Shown: positions 1 to 9,647, numbered from the stretch's first letter. The stretch is DNA of 64,000 nt from Methanobacterium spitsbergense (GCF_019931065.1 NZ_JAIOUQ010000003.1:186001-250000), one strand, 5' to 3'. The notes: a model not told the origin generated them from the letters alone. Program-made: numbers and translations.

Positions 1-868
1 AAACTGTTCGAACTTCTTTGATAATCTCCTTCTCATCGGGTGTTAGTGAATTGGTGAATCCTTCTTCAGCAATTTTCAGGTTTTCATCAAGGTCATTATT
101 ATTACTCATACCACTTAGAACTACATTAATTTCTTTTTTATCCCAAAGATACTTCAAAGCCCATTCAACAGGACTTCTTTTAACTGGTGATTCGTCCCAT
201 ATATCTTGAACTTCGGTAGGTATGGTTTTTACCAATGTTCCTCCCCTTAATGGTTCCATTATTACCACACCTACACCTTTACTCGACGCATAACGTATTC
301 CTTCTATTCCCGCCTGATAATTCTCATCAACAATGTTATACTGTACTTGACATACATCCCAATTATAGGAGTCAATAACATCAAAAAATAATTCTAGTTC
401 CCCATGAAATGAAAAACCAGTATATTTTATTCTTCCATCTGCTACAGCCTCATCTAAAAATTCTAAAACTCCTAGAGATTCTAATTTGGACCAATAATCT
501 TCCTTAATAGAATGCAGCAAATAAAAATCGATTTGTTCCGTTTGAAGCCGTTCAAGCTGTTCTTGAAGATAATGGTCCATATCTTCCCTTTTTTGGATTA
601 ACCACGAAGGTAATTTATCAGAAATAAAAACTTTATCTCTATAGCCATTTTTAAGCGCATCTGCAATTACAGTTTCACTATGACCATTATGATACGGATA
701 AGCAGTATCAATGTAATTAACACCATTATCTATGGCTTTACGAATCAAATGAATTGCATTGACACTATCCACATTATTGTACTGTCCATTTTTAACTGGA
801 AGACGCATACAACCATAACCCAATATAGATATTTTTTCTCCAGTTGATCCAAGATTACGATAGAGCAT
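1..868 (-). CDS. Aldo/keto reductase, partial (3' end outside window)
   Basis: The minus-strand frame opens with ATG at 868 behind a GAGGGG Shine-Dalgarno site and runs off the left edge, so about 289 residues are visible. The N-terminus (MLYRNLGSTGEKISILGYGC) and the IDTAYPYHNGHSE segment with the catalytic Asp/Tyr are typical of the NADPH-dependent aldo/keto reductase TIM barrel. The family in methanogens usually carries a C-terminal ferredoxin-like Fe-S domain, which would lie beyond the window and cannot be checked here. Substrate unknown. It stands apart from hisE, with about 50 bp between them. Confidence 0.85.
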   Translation of the reverse strand, partial: MLYRNLGSTGEKISILGYGCMRLPVKNGQYNNVDSVNAIHLIRKAIDNGVNYIDTAYPYHNGHSETVIADALKNGYRDKVFISDKLPSWLIQKREDMDHYLQEQLERLQTEQIDFYLLHSIKEDYWSKLESLGVLEFLDEAVADGRIKYTGFSFHGELELFFDVIDSYNWDVCQVQYNIVDENYQAGIEGIRYASSKGVGVVIMEPLRGGTLVKTIPTEVQDIWDESPVKRSPVEWALKYLWDKKEINVVLSGMSNNNDLDENLKIAEEGFTNSLTPDEKEIIKEVRTV

Positions 869-919
869 TTAGAACCCCTCAAAAAAAGTTATTTATTCAC
901 ATTGAATTAAAAAATTAAT

Positions 920-1216
920 TTAATCCCTTCTTCTTTCAAATTCTGTGTATAATTCATTAATATCAACTCCTTTGTAAACTAAAAGGAGTAAAGTATGGAA
1001 AATCAGGTCAGTTGCTTCATAGACCAGGTTTTCATTGTTTTTGGATGCAATTATCAGTTCTGCAGATTCTTCGCCTATCTTTTCTAGTATCTTGTCCTCT
1101 GCACATTTATCGCTGTCCATCATGATCTTAGATGTGTAAGAATCAATTGGTTGATCACGCCTTTTCTCCAAAACACTATAAACCTCTCTTATTATTGCGT
1201 CTTTATTGTTATTCAT
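920..1216 (-). CDS. hisE: Phosphoribosyl-ATP pyrophosphohydrolase
   Basis: A 98-residue protein, the normal length for stand-alone HisE. It hydrolyses phosphoribosyl-ATP to phosphoribosyl-AMP in the second step of histidine synthesis. The all-alpha MazG-like signature [16 protein letters not shown] followed by EATDLIFH supplies the acidic Mg-binding residues. The start ATG at 1216 overlaps the stop of the upstream CBS-ParB gene (ATGA) and has an AAAGGAGG site 7 nt upstream, so the two genes are translationally coupled. No other his genes are in the window. Confidence 0.95.
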   Translation of the reverse strand: MNNNKDAIIREVYSVLEKRRDQPIDSYTSKIMMDSDKCAEDKILEKIGEESAELIIASKNNENLVYEATDLIFHTLLLLVYKGVDINELYTEFERRRD

Positions 1217-2007
1217 TTTCTGGCCTCCTTTCGAAGACTGCTGGTGATTGCAATTAGAGGGTGCTGAGCATCGTCTATGACTTCAATGTCTTTGAATGAG
1301 AATATTCCATTCTTATCTGCTGTCTTTTCAAGTCCAAGGTGGATATCTTTATCCAGCTTAATTACATAAGAATCTATATCTTTACATCCAAGTTTACGTG
1401 CTGCTGCAGTTCTATGGTGTCCATCTACTAGTATATATCTGTCTCCAGATTGTGCAATTATTGTTGGTTCTGCAAGACCTCTTTTAATTTCATAAGTTCT
1501 TCCCTGAAGTTCATCGGCATATATTTTGTCCTGTGTAGGTCTCACCTTATCAATTGGAACTTTCTTTCTTACAACTTTGGTTTTTATTTCGTAGAGCTGT
1601 TCCAAGGTTTTTTTGAAATATTCGACTTTCATGGGGGTCGATCTTTCGATATGTGAACGTACAATATCGGTATTTGTAAGAATTCCCACCAGTTTTGCAT
1701 CCTTATCAATTACTGGAAGTCTAGATATTCCCATTCTAAACATTACTCTTGCGGCATCATTTATGGGCATTTCATGGTCTGCAACAACGATGTCTGTTGA
1801 CATTATGTCTTTAACATAGGGTAACCATTCTTTAAGGAGAAGGTCAAAGGCTGTTACCATTCCTATAACTTCACCATTGGTTCTGACTGGAAATCCATCG
1901 TGTCCAGTTCCCTTCATAAGCATTATTACTTCCTCGTTAGGAGTTTCTGGAGTTACTGTGATAACTTCTTTAGTCATGTAATCTTTCACAAGAGCTGAGC
2001 TCGTCAT
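1213..2007 (-). CDS. CBS-domain pair fused to a ParB/sulfiredoxin-like domain
   Basis: A 264-residue protein. Residues about 8-125 are two CBS motifs, a likely adenosine-nucleotide sensor. Residues about 150-215 are a ParB/Srx-type core with the hallmark [13 protein letters not shown]. Established: this fold includes ParB CTPases, sulfiredoxin and free-serine kinases (SerK/SbnI). The DGHHR box and the lack of a DNA-binding helix-turn-helix fit a small-molecule phosphotransferase better than a partition protein, but the function is inferred. The start ATG has an AGGAG site 7 nt upstream. It overlaps hisE by 4 bp, hinting at shared expression. Confidence 0.8.
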   Translation of the reverse strand: MTSSALVKDYMTKEVITVTPETPNEEVIMLMKGTGHDGFPVRTNGEVIGMVTAFDLLLKEWLPYVKDIMSTDIVVADHEMPINDAARVMFRMGISRLPVIDKDAKLVGILTNTDIVRSHIERSTPMKVEYFKKTLEQLYEIKTKVVRKKVPIDKVRPTQDKIYADELQGRTYEIKRGLAEPTIIAQSGDRYILVDGHHRTAAARKLGCKDIDSYVIKLDKDIHLGLEKTADKNGIFSFKDIEVIDDAQHPLIAITSSLRKEARK

Positions 2008-2031
2008 TAAAAATCTCCTATAAATTTAGAA

Positions 2032-2259
2032 TTATTTTTTATATAAAATTTTATTCTTATTTTCAATTTTTACTATTCTATGGTATGGAATTTGAGTTCC
2101 TTCCCTCAATATTAAAAATCCCCTTTCTATTATTTCAATGGAATTTCCATTGATCTGTTTAAGATTTCCTGGAGCACCTCTATGTATGTAAGTTATTTTA
2201 ATTTCGTTGATCTCCATTCCAGGATGCCATAGAACCATGTTAATTATGTTTCTTGCCAT
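2032..2259 (-). CDS. UPF0248 (DUF504) family protein
   Basis: A small basic protein of 75 residues with the family signature ITYIHRGAPGN and GTQIPYHRIVKI. Family members are short archaeal proteins of unknown, possibly RNA-related, role. An upstream in-frame TTG at 2280 would add seven residues. I prefer ATG at 2259 because family members begin with M-R/K-x-I/V-L-N just before the conserved WHP motif. It lies 24 bp downstream of the CBS-ParB stop side on the same strand and may share its transcript. Confidence 0.75.
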   Translation of the reverse strand: MARNIINMVLWHPGMEINEIKITYIHRGAPGNLKQINGNSIEIIERGFLILREGTQIPYHRIVKIENKNKILYKK

Positions 2260-2399
2260 TCTATGGCCTGATCTTCCCAAATTAAAGAATGTTAAGGGTT
2301 TTTAATTATTTGAAAGTCTATATTCTATTTGTCATTATGTTGTTAAAGAATTTTATCTAATTTTCTGAAAACAATTTCTAAATGAAAAATATCAGAAAG

Positions 2400-3755
2400 T
2401 TATTCCTTAAGTTCTGCCTCTAAAAGCTTGTGAGTTTCACCAGGATCTGCTTTTCCGCGTGTAATTCTCATTACCTGACCTATAAGGAAGTTCATAGCAT
2501 TTTTCTTTCCCTCATAATAATCTGAAACTGCTTCTGGATTTTCATTTACAACCTGTTTCACTGCCTTGAGAACAATATCTTCATCAACAACACCTGTTAA
2601 CCCTAATTTTTCCGCGATCTGGGAGGGCATTTCATGATTTTTAGGAAGTTTCTCCATGACCCTCTTACCTGCTTTGGCCGTGATCTTCTTATCTTGAAGC
2701 ATTTGAAGGAGATCAACTATTTGTGCCGGCGTTATTTCACTCTCCTTGAAGTTCATTTTGTTGTAGTAAATCACCCGCTTAAGTTCATCTCTCATCCAAA
2801 GAGCAGCAAATTCTGGATCTATAGACTTTACAACTTCTTCAAATGCATCTGCAAGATCCAATTCAGATGTAATGACCTTAGCATTATCTTTACTGATCCC
2901 ATATTCACGAACAAATCTGTCTGTCTTAATATGAGAGGGTTCAGGCATTTCCTTGCGTATTGTTTCAATTCTATCCTTTTCAGCTAGCATTGGGGGAAGA
3001 TCTGGATCAGGTATGTATCTGTAATCTTCTGCTTCTTCTTTTAGACGCATTGGAACAGTAATCATCTGCGATTCCAAAAATGCTCTTGTTTCCTGTTTTA
3101 TCTCAATTCCTCTTTTAAGAAGGTTTTTCTGGCGTACCATTTCAAACTGTAATGCTTTGTAAGCACCTTTTATTGAATTTATATTCTTTATTTCTGCCCT
3201 TTTTCCACCTTCAATGGATATATTAACGTCAGCACGCATTGTTCCTTCACCACGCGCACTTCCACTGTATTCTAACACTCTGATCAATTCTCTCAGAAAT
3301 TTCCTAGCTTCCTCAGGAGACTTCATATCTGGTTCTGTAACTATTTCAATGAGTGGTATCCCTGATCTGTTAAAATCAACAATTCCAAGATCGGGTTTGT
3401 ATTGACCAGGATCCTCTTCAATATGAACATCATAAATTCTTACTCCATTCAGTTCTCCCTGGTCCCCTATAGGTATAGATGTTCTCTGGTAGCCAGATGA
3501 AAGATCAGGATAATCATAGTGTTTACGCTGGAAGTAGGTTACTTCAGGTGATATTTCACAACCCAACATTAAAGCGATCTTAATAGCACCATCAAGAGCT
3601 GCTTTATTTGGGGGGTATGGTTTTGCTCCAGGCTGGTTCAAACATACAGGACAAATATTTGAATTAGCAGGAGCATCCTTATAATTGGTATGACATGTAC
3701 AGAATAATTTGGAATCAGTTTCAAGCTGAACATGAATTTCCAGTCCGCATTTCAT
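2400..3755 (-). CDS. gatB: Asp-tRNA(Asn)/Glu-tRNA(Gln) amidotransferase subunit B
   Basis: A 451-residue protein, within the normal GatB range. It starts with CGLEIHVQL, has the zinc-type Cys set (CTCHTNY, ICPVCLNQPG), the conserved LIEIVTEPDM and GEGTMRADVNIS, and a C-terminal YqeY-like tail domain from about residue 300. With GatA and GatC it converts mischarged Asp-tRNA(Asn) or Glu-tRNA(Gln) to the amide form. gatA and gatC are not in the window. A GGAGG lies 13 nt before the ATG, a long spacing. Confidence 0.96.
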   Translation of the reverse strand: MKCGLEIHVQLETDSKLFCTCHTNYKDAPANSNICPVCLNQPGAKPYPPNKAALDGAIKIALMLGCEISPEVTYFQRKHYDYPDLSSGYQRTSIPIGDQGELNGVRIYDVHIEEDPGQYKPDLGIVDFNRSGIPLIEIVTEPDMKSPEEARKFLRELIRVLEYSGSARGEGTMRADVNISIEGGKRAEIKNINSIKGAYKALQFEMVRQKNLLKRGIEIKQETRAFLESQMITVPMRLKEEAEDYRYIPDPDLPPMLAEKDRIETIRKEMPEPSHIKTDRFVREYGISKDNAKVITSELDLADAFEEVVKSIDPEFAALWMRDELKRVIYYNKMNFKESEITPAQIVDLLQMLQDKKITAKAGKRVMEKLPKNHEMPSQIAEKLGLTGVVDEDIVLKAVKQVVNENPEAVSDYYEGKKNAMNFLIGQVMRITRGKADPGETHKLLEAELKE

Positions 3756-4061
3756 CTTAATAGTTATTCCTCCAGTGTAGTGATGTATCTAAATTGTATT
3801 AAATTAAAATATTTTTATTTTAAATAGATTTATCCGAATCATAATAATACAATATTTAATTTACACAGTATCTATAAAATAATTTTATTGAATTTCTAAC
3901 TATTTAAAAATGGTTTTGATACTGAAATAAGTATAACTATCAATTCCAAATATAAATTTTTAATATGGAGTTTAAGCTAGTATATTTTAAAATTATTTAT
4001 TATTATCTGGTATCCACTTAAATCATAAATTTCTTAATGGGTTCAATTATTAGTTATTCAA
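3756..4061. other. Intergenic region, 306 bp
   Basis: AT-rich spacer between two minus-strand genes. It must hold the gatB promoter (minus strand, near 3790-3830, where several TTTAAAT-like TATA candidates occur) and the 3' end of the radical SAM transcript. I see no open frame with a ribosome site, no tRNA-like fold and no repeat. Confidence 0.5.
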
Positions 4062-5063
4062 TTATTTTTTCACATTCTTAGTAATGCCATCTATATATCT
4101 TTTTATAAATGGTTCAAGATCTGCATGCTGAACATTGGATTCCTGTAATATTTCAAGGTCTGTAAAGGTTCCTTGTAGATATCTTCCTGCCCATTTAACT
4201 TCTTCTTCAACTCTTTTACCATATCTAGTTCCATACATCTTGAACAATGGAAATTTTGTTAGGCCATTTGCGCCTGCAAGAATCAGTGGCCCTATGTTGG
4301 CAAGATTATCTATCCATGTACCAGTAACTATCTCTAAAAGTGGAAATTTTATTCTTGTTGCAGCTACCACATTTGCATAGTATAATGATGCAGGTTGTGG
4401 TGAATTTTCATATATGGTGTCTTTATGAGGATTCAATGAATAGAATGTGACTCTGTCAATTCCCATTTCTTCAATAAGATTCCAAAGATATTTTGTATCC
4501 TCTGGTTTTTCTCCTAGGCCCAATATTATTGTGATTGCTTTTTTAAACCCAAATTCACCTGCCAACTCCAGCATTTCAATTATATCCTCTAAAGACTTAC
4601 TAGGGCAAATACTTTGATGAAGATCTGGGTTTGCAATTTCAACAGCCCCTGTTATTCCTGCTATTTCATCACCATATATTTCAAGTTCCTTGGTTATTCC
4701 AAGGTTTAACCAAACTGGTTTTCCAGTTATTGAAAATATTTTTTTGGCAATATTTTTTATCTCAGGAGTTTTGAATGATCCATATCCCCCCGAAAGAAAT
4801 TCTATATTCCACCCCATTCTGCGGGTGATTTCTGCCTCTGCAAGTATGGATTCAACTTTTCTACGGGCTTTTTCTGGCTCTTTAATTTTGGGCTTCTGCG
4901 ATGACATATAACAAAATGCACAATCGCCTTTATCACACCACCATGAAAGAAAAATTGCCCTTTCTAATGTGATTTGTTTTCCATGTTCTGCAATAGTGAT
5001 TTTATTTGCATCTTGAAGAAGTTCAATAGTCTGATGATTTTTGATCTTGTTGATAAGGTTCAT
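4062..5063 (-). CDS. Radical SAM protein with CX4CX2C cluster motif
   Basis: A 333-residue protein. The Fe-S motif is C43-DKGD-C48-AF-C51, so the first spacing is four residues, not the canonical three. The SAM-binding stretch FLSGGYGS and later barrel motifs (ITIILGLGEKPEDTK) are typical of the biotin-synthase-like radical SAM branch. Relatives with altered spacing in methanogens (HmdB/HcgA, CX5CX2C) act in cofactor synthesis, but this protein is not clearly one of them. Substrate unknown. It is monocistronic with an AAAGGT site before ATG. No cofactor-biosynthesis genes adjoin it. Confidence 0.8.
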   Translation of the reverse strand: MNLINKIKNHQTIELLQDANKITIAEHGKQITLERAIFLSWWCDKGDCAFCYMSSQKPKIKEPEKARRKVESILAEAEITRRMGWNIEFLSGGYGSFKTPEIKNIAKKIFSITGKPVWLNLGITKELEIYGDEIAGITGAVEIANPDLHQSICPSKSLEDIIEMLELAGEFGFKKAITIILGLGEKPEDTKYLWNLIEEMGIDRVTFYSLNPHKDTIYENSPQPASLYYANVVAATRIKFPLLEIVTGTWIDNLANIGPLILAGANGLTKFPLFKMYGTRYGKRVEEEVKWAGRYLQGTFTDLEILQESNVQHADLEPFIKRYIDGITKNVKK

Positions 5064-5508
5064 TGTTATACCTTTAACATAAAAATAGTGTTTAAATCAT
5101 TAAATATTATAGTTAATTATAAGTTTACAATCAATATAAATTCCTAGGATTTGAGATTTAATATTTTAAATATTAAATGGATATTAATATAATATTTTAT
5201 ATGGGTTATATAATCTTTAAAAATGAATATAATGTTTTAACAGTGTTTTGAATAATATTAGGTGTTATTAAACCTAATAAATTTATAAAAACAATTCGGA
5301 ATTTATTGTTTGGGTAATATTAAAATATTTTTAATTGAAACTTTAAATAGAAGTGAAACATCCCTCCAAAAACAATTTCATCAGATAAATTGTTTCATCC
5401 GCAACCTTTATATAGGATAAATGTCAACCTTAAGAATACATCTTGGTGTGCTATGTTTTAAATTATTGCAAACCCTAGATAATAGTTTGTAGGTCTTACT
5501 CAGCATCA
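5064..5508. other. Intergenic region upstream of the tRNA cluster, 445 bp
   Basis: Very AT-rich. It contains the promoter of the radical SAM gene at its left side and the plus-strand promoter of the tRNA operon at its right side. No open frame with a plausible start was found on either strand. Confidence 0.5.
5407..5414 (+). promoter_or_regulatory. TATA box of the tRNA operon
   Basis: TTTATATA preceded by CAACC lies about 100 bp before the first tRNA. It is the best archaeal box A in the spacer. Transcription would start near 5437, leaving a leader of about 70 nt before tRNA-Asn. Inferred from position and sequence. Confidence 0.55.
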
Positions 5509-5581
<73 letters not shown>

Positions 5582-5585
5582 CTAT

Positions 5586-5659
<74 letters not shown>

Positions 5660-5709
5660 TCCAGATATATATTAAATTAAAAATAAAAATAAATTTGTAT
5701 GTAAAATTT

Positions 5710-5784
5710 GCTCCGTTGGTGTAGTCCGGCCAATCATTTCGGCCTTTCGAGCCGAAGACTCGGGTTCGAATCCCGGACGGAGCA
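5710..5784 (+). tRNA. tRNA-Glu (anticodon TTC)
   Basis: 75 nt. The acceptor stem GCTCCGT pairs with ACGGAGC, discriminator A, the anticodon loop CTTTCGA gives TTC, and the T-arm is GGGTTCGAATCCC. In methanogens this tRNA serves Glu-tRNA(Glu) and also tetrapyrrole synthesis. Confidence 0.95.
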
Positions 5785-5843
5785 TTGTTAAATTTTAAAA
5801 ATGCATATATTGCCCCATATATGATTGAATAATGCAAGGGGTA

Positions 5844-5932
<89 letters not shown>

Positions 5933-5968
5933 TTAGCTGTTATAGTTACATAGATATTTATTTAATGT

Positions 5969-6041
<73 letters not shown>

Positions 6042-6218
6042 TCTAAATTTTACATATAATAGCTTATATTTTTTTAAAATTCATTTTAAATTCAACTGTA
6101 TTTTCTGCTTTAAACTGTTTTGATTTATTTTTTGGATGAAATAAGTTGGAAAAATACTTATAGAATGTTCGAAAGAATAAAAAATATCTTGTAATATATT
6201 CTATCTGTTGGAGTATCC

Positions 6219-6524
6219 ATGATAATAATGGAAAAAACATGTGGTTCCTATAAATGTGATGTAATGCATGAAGGTAAAAGAATAGGGCACATGGATGGTG
6301 TAAATTTAATACAATGGTTCGTGAAGAACAGATACCGTTATACAGGGACCTTTTCAAGGTTTGTGACCAGCGATCCAGAAGAAAGCCGATCTGGTATTGA
6401 CATTGATATAATATTTTCTAACAAGAGAATCATTATCAAAAATGCCAGAATCGAATGGATTAAAAGTCCAAATCAAAATGGTACCTTCCACGCGGCTAAT
6501 ATAGAGAGCTATGAAGTGGTTTAA
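6219..6524 (+). CDS. Conserved-looking hypothetical protein, 101 aa
   Basis: I do not recognise the family. The ATG at 6219 follows TTGGAG with 7 nt spacing, which supports it as a real gene. The protein is small and soluble with no membrane segment. It has a beta-rich pattern (YKCDVMHEGKRIGHMDG, IDIDIIFSNKRIIIKNARIEW) suggestive of a compact beta fold. It lies between the tRNA cluster and hjc on the same strand, 71 bp before hjc, so co-transcription with the resolvase is possible. Confidence 0.6.
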   Translation: MIIMEKTCGSYKCDVMHEGKRIGHMDGVNLIQWFVKNRYRYTGTFSRFVTSDPEESRSGIDIDIIFSNKRIIIKNARIEWIKSPNQNGTFHAANIESYEVV

Positions 6525-6595
6525 ATTTCGGTCTATTTGCTAATTTTTACTTATAAGATAATTTTATCTGTTACTATTTCAGGAATCATGATATA

Positions 6596-7006
6596 ATGAG
6601 TAAAACAGGATCAAGGGAAGAAAGAGAACTTGTAAAGATGCTTTGGGATGCTAACTGTGCCGCCATGAGAGCACCAGCTTCGGGAGGAGCAACAAAAAAA
6701 CCTCTTCCAGATGTTATAGCTGGCAATGGGGCCACATATCTAGCTATAGAGGTTAAATCGACTTCATTAGAAAGAATATATATAAATTCAGAGAAAATAG
6801 ATGGACTCAAAGAATTTGCTGATATATTTGGTGCTAAACCCTATATTGGTGTAAAGTTTCTAAGAAAAAAATGGAGATTTATTTGTCTTGAAGATCTGTA
6901 TATAACCAAAAATAACAACTACCGTGTGAATCTAGACCTTGCATTTGATAAAGGTCTTGAATTTGATGAAATAATTGGAAGGGATAAACAAGTTAAATTT
7001 AGTTAA
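6596..7006 (+). CDS. hjc: Holliday junction resolvase Hjc
   Basis: A 136-residue protein that cuts four-way DNA junctions in archaeal recombination and fork repair. It shows the nuclease core: N-terminal GSREERELV with catalytic Glu near residue 8-9, the flexible APASGGATKKPLPD loop, D39, then E52-V-K54 in YLAIEVKS, forming the PD-(D/E)xK site. Length is normal. The AGG ribosome site is about 11 nt from the ATG, a rather long spacing. It has its own downstream spacer and no partner gene. Confidence 0.94.
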   Translation: MSKTGSREERELVKMLWDANCAAMRAPASGGATKKPLPDVIAGNGATYLAIEVKSTSLERIYINSEKIDGLKEFADIFGAKPYIGVKFLRKKWRFICLEDLYITKNNNYRVNLDLAFDKGLEFDEIIGRDKQVKFS

Positions 7007-7102
7007 TATATATTAATTTAATTTATTATGGATTGTTTTATAAGATAAATAAATAATTACTAAAATAATTACAAAATATAATAAATCATTAGGAGGTGTT
7101 TT

Positions 7103-7597
7103 ATGGATAAAAGGATATCTGCATTAATAGTGATTGTAATTGTTTTGTTAGTGGCAGGAGTTGTAGCCTTTAATTATATGGGTAATTCAACAACAACTAA
7201 TAACACCACAACAGCAAATAACACTACAACCAACACATCCAATAAAACAACTAATATTAATGTGGTTGCAAATCAAACAGGGCCTATTACAGCCAAAAAA
7301 GGAGACAATGTAACAATTAGTTACAGTATTTCTAACAAAGGTAACAGTGAAGTTTTCAATGTAAAGGTCATTGATCAGAATTTTGAAAATACAATTGGAA
7401 CTTTAAAACCAAATGAAACCAAGAATTTCCAGTACACAGTACACATACCAACTGATGAAGAGGTTCAACAAGATTTTGATCCCAATGCAACAGTTTCCAA
7501 CCCATTCTTCATAGGCGGTTTTGGAGTTAGTTTTAAGGATATAAATGGAAATACACACACAATAAATGCTAATTCCCTGGAAATAAAGCTTGATTAA
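7103..7597 (+). CDS. Membrane-anchored secreted protein with Asn/Thr linker and CARDB-like domain
   Basis: A 164-residue protein with AGGAGGTG five nt before the ATG. Residues about 6-25 form one hydrophobic segment, an uncleaved anchor or signal. Residues 30-55 are an Asn/Thr-rich, probably glycosylated, linker. The rest (VTISYSISNKGNSEVFNVKV, then LKPNETKNFQYTVHIP) looks like an Ig-like CARDB/DUF11 adhesion-type beta sandwich. It is likely attached outside the cell membrane. Function unknown. It is convergent with the next gene across a T-rich terminator. Confidence 0.7.
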   Translation: MDKRISALIVIVIVLLVAGVVAFNYMGNSTTTNNTTTANNTTTNTSNKTTNINVVANQTGPITAKKGDNVTISYSISNKGNSEVFNVKVIDQNFENTIGTLKPNETKNFQYTVHIPTDEEVQQDFDPNATVSNPFFIGGFGVSFKDINGNTHTINANSLEIKLD

Positions 7598-7610
7598 CCA
7601 GGGCATTTAC

Positions 7611-7628
7611 CTTTTTTTTTACTTTTTT
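7611..7628 (+). terminator. Poly-T terminator between convergent genes
   Basis: Two T runs (T9 and T6 separated by AC) begin about 14 bp after the stop of the secreted-protein gene. Oligo-T on the coding strand is the usual euryarchaeal termination signal. Confidence 0.6.
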
Positions 7629-7633
7629 GAAAT

Positions 7634-8737
7634 TCAACGATCTTTTTCTTTAATTTTCCTACCCACATTAGTTTCTACAATTTTTTCTACAGGTTTGTCC
7701 TGATTTTCCTTTTTATAGGCAACTACTGCAGCGTAAGTTACACCCAATATTAGAGGACCAATAATAAATCCAACCAAACCCAACACAAGGGGCCCACATA
7801 AAAATCCTAGAAGGAATATTAAAGGATGGATATCCGCATATTTACCTGCGAGTTTTGGTCTAATGTACATATCCATCAAACTAAGCAAAACCCCCAATAA
7901 CATAACTTCCACTGCCCTAAAGTAGTTTCCAATGATGGCATCATAGATTGCAAGACCCACAAGGGTAGGCCAGTGCCCAACAATTGGCATTAACTGAAAG
8001 AATCCAGTCAATGTTCCAAGGAATAATGCATATGGATAACCTAATAATGCAAATCCAATGCCTGCAACAACTCCTGTTATTGTAGCTGTAACAAAATGTC
8101 CAAAGAATATACTCTTTAAAACCCGGTCAGTTTCCTTTATTAACGTTTTAAAATAGTGTTTTCTATTTTCTGGTACCATGTAATCCAAATAATCCCATAC
8201 TCTATCACCATCCCTTGCAAAGTAAAATGTAGATGCAAAAAATATGAAAAGCTGGAGTAAAACAGTTGGAATTGACTTCAAAAGTCCTAATAAATATTCT
8301 GTGAGACCTCTAAGAATGTCTTCTACACCTAAATAAATGGAATTAATTACCGATGTCACAACTGGAGATGTACTTTCTGCAGGAATATATTGTTGAATTG
8401 GAAGATAATTTTGTATGTTAGTACTGTTTATACTACCCAAATTAAGGGTTTTAACAAATGCAACAAATGCAGGTGTTGATGCGATGATGGTGTTGATAAA
8501 CAGTATTATAATTGCGATTAGGGGAATTATTACTATTATCATGCCTACAAATATTGCAATAGACTTGTACTTTAGATATGGTTCCATTCTATTTGACAGT
8601 GGACGTATTGCATAGGCAAATATAGCTCCAAGTATAATCATACTGAGCATCGGTGTCAAAACTAACGCAGAGAATATAACAAGGATTATAATTACAAAAA
8701 TTGCAGATGTTAAATTATTTTTAATATTATTAATCAT
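7634..8737 (-). CDS. AI-2E transporter (PerM/UPF0118) family membrane protein
   Basis: A 367-residue integral membrane protein with about eight hydrophobic segments, the RLSNRMEPYLK region after the first pair, a large extracytoplasmic loop near residues 95-150, and the family motif GFFQLMPIVGHWP. Known members export small molecules or ions (AI-2, Na+/H+ in some). Substrate not predictable here. The frame extends upstream to GTG at 8746, but ATG at 8737 has better spacing from GAGTGG. The C-terminus is charged (DKPVEKIVETNVG...). It stands alone. Confidence 0.85.
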   Translation of the reverse strand: MINNIKNNLTSAIFVIIILVIFSALVLTPMLSMIILGAIFAYAIRPLSNRMEPYLKYKSIAIFVGMIIVIIPLIAIIILFINTIIASTPAFVAFVKTLNLGSINSTNIQNYLPIQQYIPAESTSPVVTSVINSIYLGVEDILRGLTEYLLGLLKSIPTVLLQLFIFFASTFYFARDGDRVWDYLDYMVPENRKHYFKTLIKETDRVLKSIFFGHFVTATITGVVAGIGFALLGYPYALFLGTLTGFFQLMPIVGHWPTLVGLAIYDAIIGNYFRAVEVMLLGVLLSLMDMYIRPKLAGKYADIHPLIFLLGFLCGPLVLGLVGFIIGPLILGVTYAAVVAYKKENQDKPVEKIVETNVGRKIKEKDR

Positions 8738-8849
8738 TTTTTCCACTCTTTTATGAATATAAGTCTAGAGAGATTAGTATAATTTCCAATGAATATAAGT
8801 TTGATTAATAAAAAAAATATTCCAAATTTTGGTGCAAAAAAATCTGATC

Positions 8850-9647
8850 TCATGGAATTTTATGTTTCACACCGGATGAATCCCTTCTGTATTGACCAAA
8901 TTCACTTATCATTCTAAGTTCATCTGTCCAAAATACCGGTCCTTCAACACATACTCTCCAACCAACATTATCAACACAACACTGACCACATAAACCCATT
9001 CCACATTTCATATATCTTTCCATTGAAAACTGTGCAGGAATTCTATAATTTTCAACAATTTCAAAGAGTTTTTTCATCATGACCTCGGGACCACAACTTA
9101 CTACCATATCATAATCATTTTCTGATAATGTCTTTTCAGCAAGATCTGTTCCGAACCCACAGAAACCAGAGGTTCCATCGTCGGTACATGTTAATAGTTT
9201 AGCTCCCGATCTATCAATTCTACTACTGAAAAGCAATTCATTACTGGTGGTAGCCGCACTTATAATATGTACTTCAATCCCCATTCTGGTTGCTTTTTCG
9301 CAAAATGCTATTACCGGTGCCATACCAATACCTCCACCTACTGCAAGGATTTTTGAACCAGCAATATGGAATCCTCTACCATATGGCCCCCTCAATCCCA
9401 ATTCATCTCCTTCATGAAGATTATGGACTTGGTTAGTAAATTCGCCTATATTTCTTATGGATATTCCTATCTCATTTTTCACAGGGTCTATAAGCGATAT
9501 TGACATGGGTTTTTCATCATTAAAATTCCAAATCATCATAAACTGGCCCGGAATTTCATCTTTCACAGCCCAATCAAAGATAAATGTTTTAACTGTGGGA
9601 GATTCATTTATTATTTGTTTTATTTTAACTATCTTAGGAACATTCAT
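8850..9647 (-). CDS. pyrK: Dihydroorotate dehydrogenase electron transfer subunit
   Basis: A 265-residue FAD/[2Fe-2S] reductase-type protein. The N-terminal FAD barrel (MSISLIDP, GPYGRGF), the NAD-binding segment AVGGGIGMAPVIAF and the C-terminal cluster CGMGLCGQCCVDNVGWRVC are all present. It passes electrons between the PyrD flavin and a nicotinamide or other carrier. It starts at ATG 9647 with an AGGTTGAT site, 30 bp after pyrD, forming a two-gene pyrimidine operon. Confidence 0.93.
   Translation of the reverse strand: MNVPKIVKIKQIINESPTVKTFIFDWAVKDEIPGQFMMIWNFNDEKPMSISLIDPVKNEIGISIRNIGEFTNQVHNLHEGDELGLRGPYGRGFHIAGSKILAVGGGIGMAPVIAFCEKATRMGIEVHIISAATTSNELLFSSRIDRSGAKLLTCTDDGTSGFCGFGTDLAEKTLSENDYDMVVSCGPEVMMKKLFEIVENYRIPAQFSMERYMKCGMGLCGQCCVDNVGWRVCVEGPVFWTDELRMISEFGQYRRDSSGVKHKIP

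Noticed and set aside
6064..6357. 97-codon minus-strand frame overlapping the gene at 6219
   Set aside because: The plus-strand gene has a proper GGAG site and start; this frame is its antisense.
7201..7260. Repeated AACACTACAACC-like units, possible tandem repeat element
   Set aside because: They simply encode the Asn/Thr-rich linker of the secreted protein; the codon repetition explains them.
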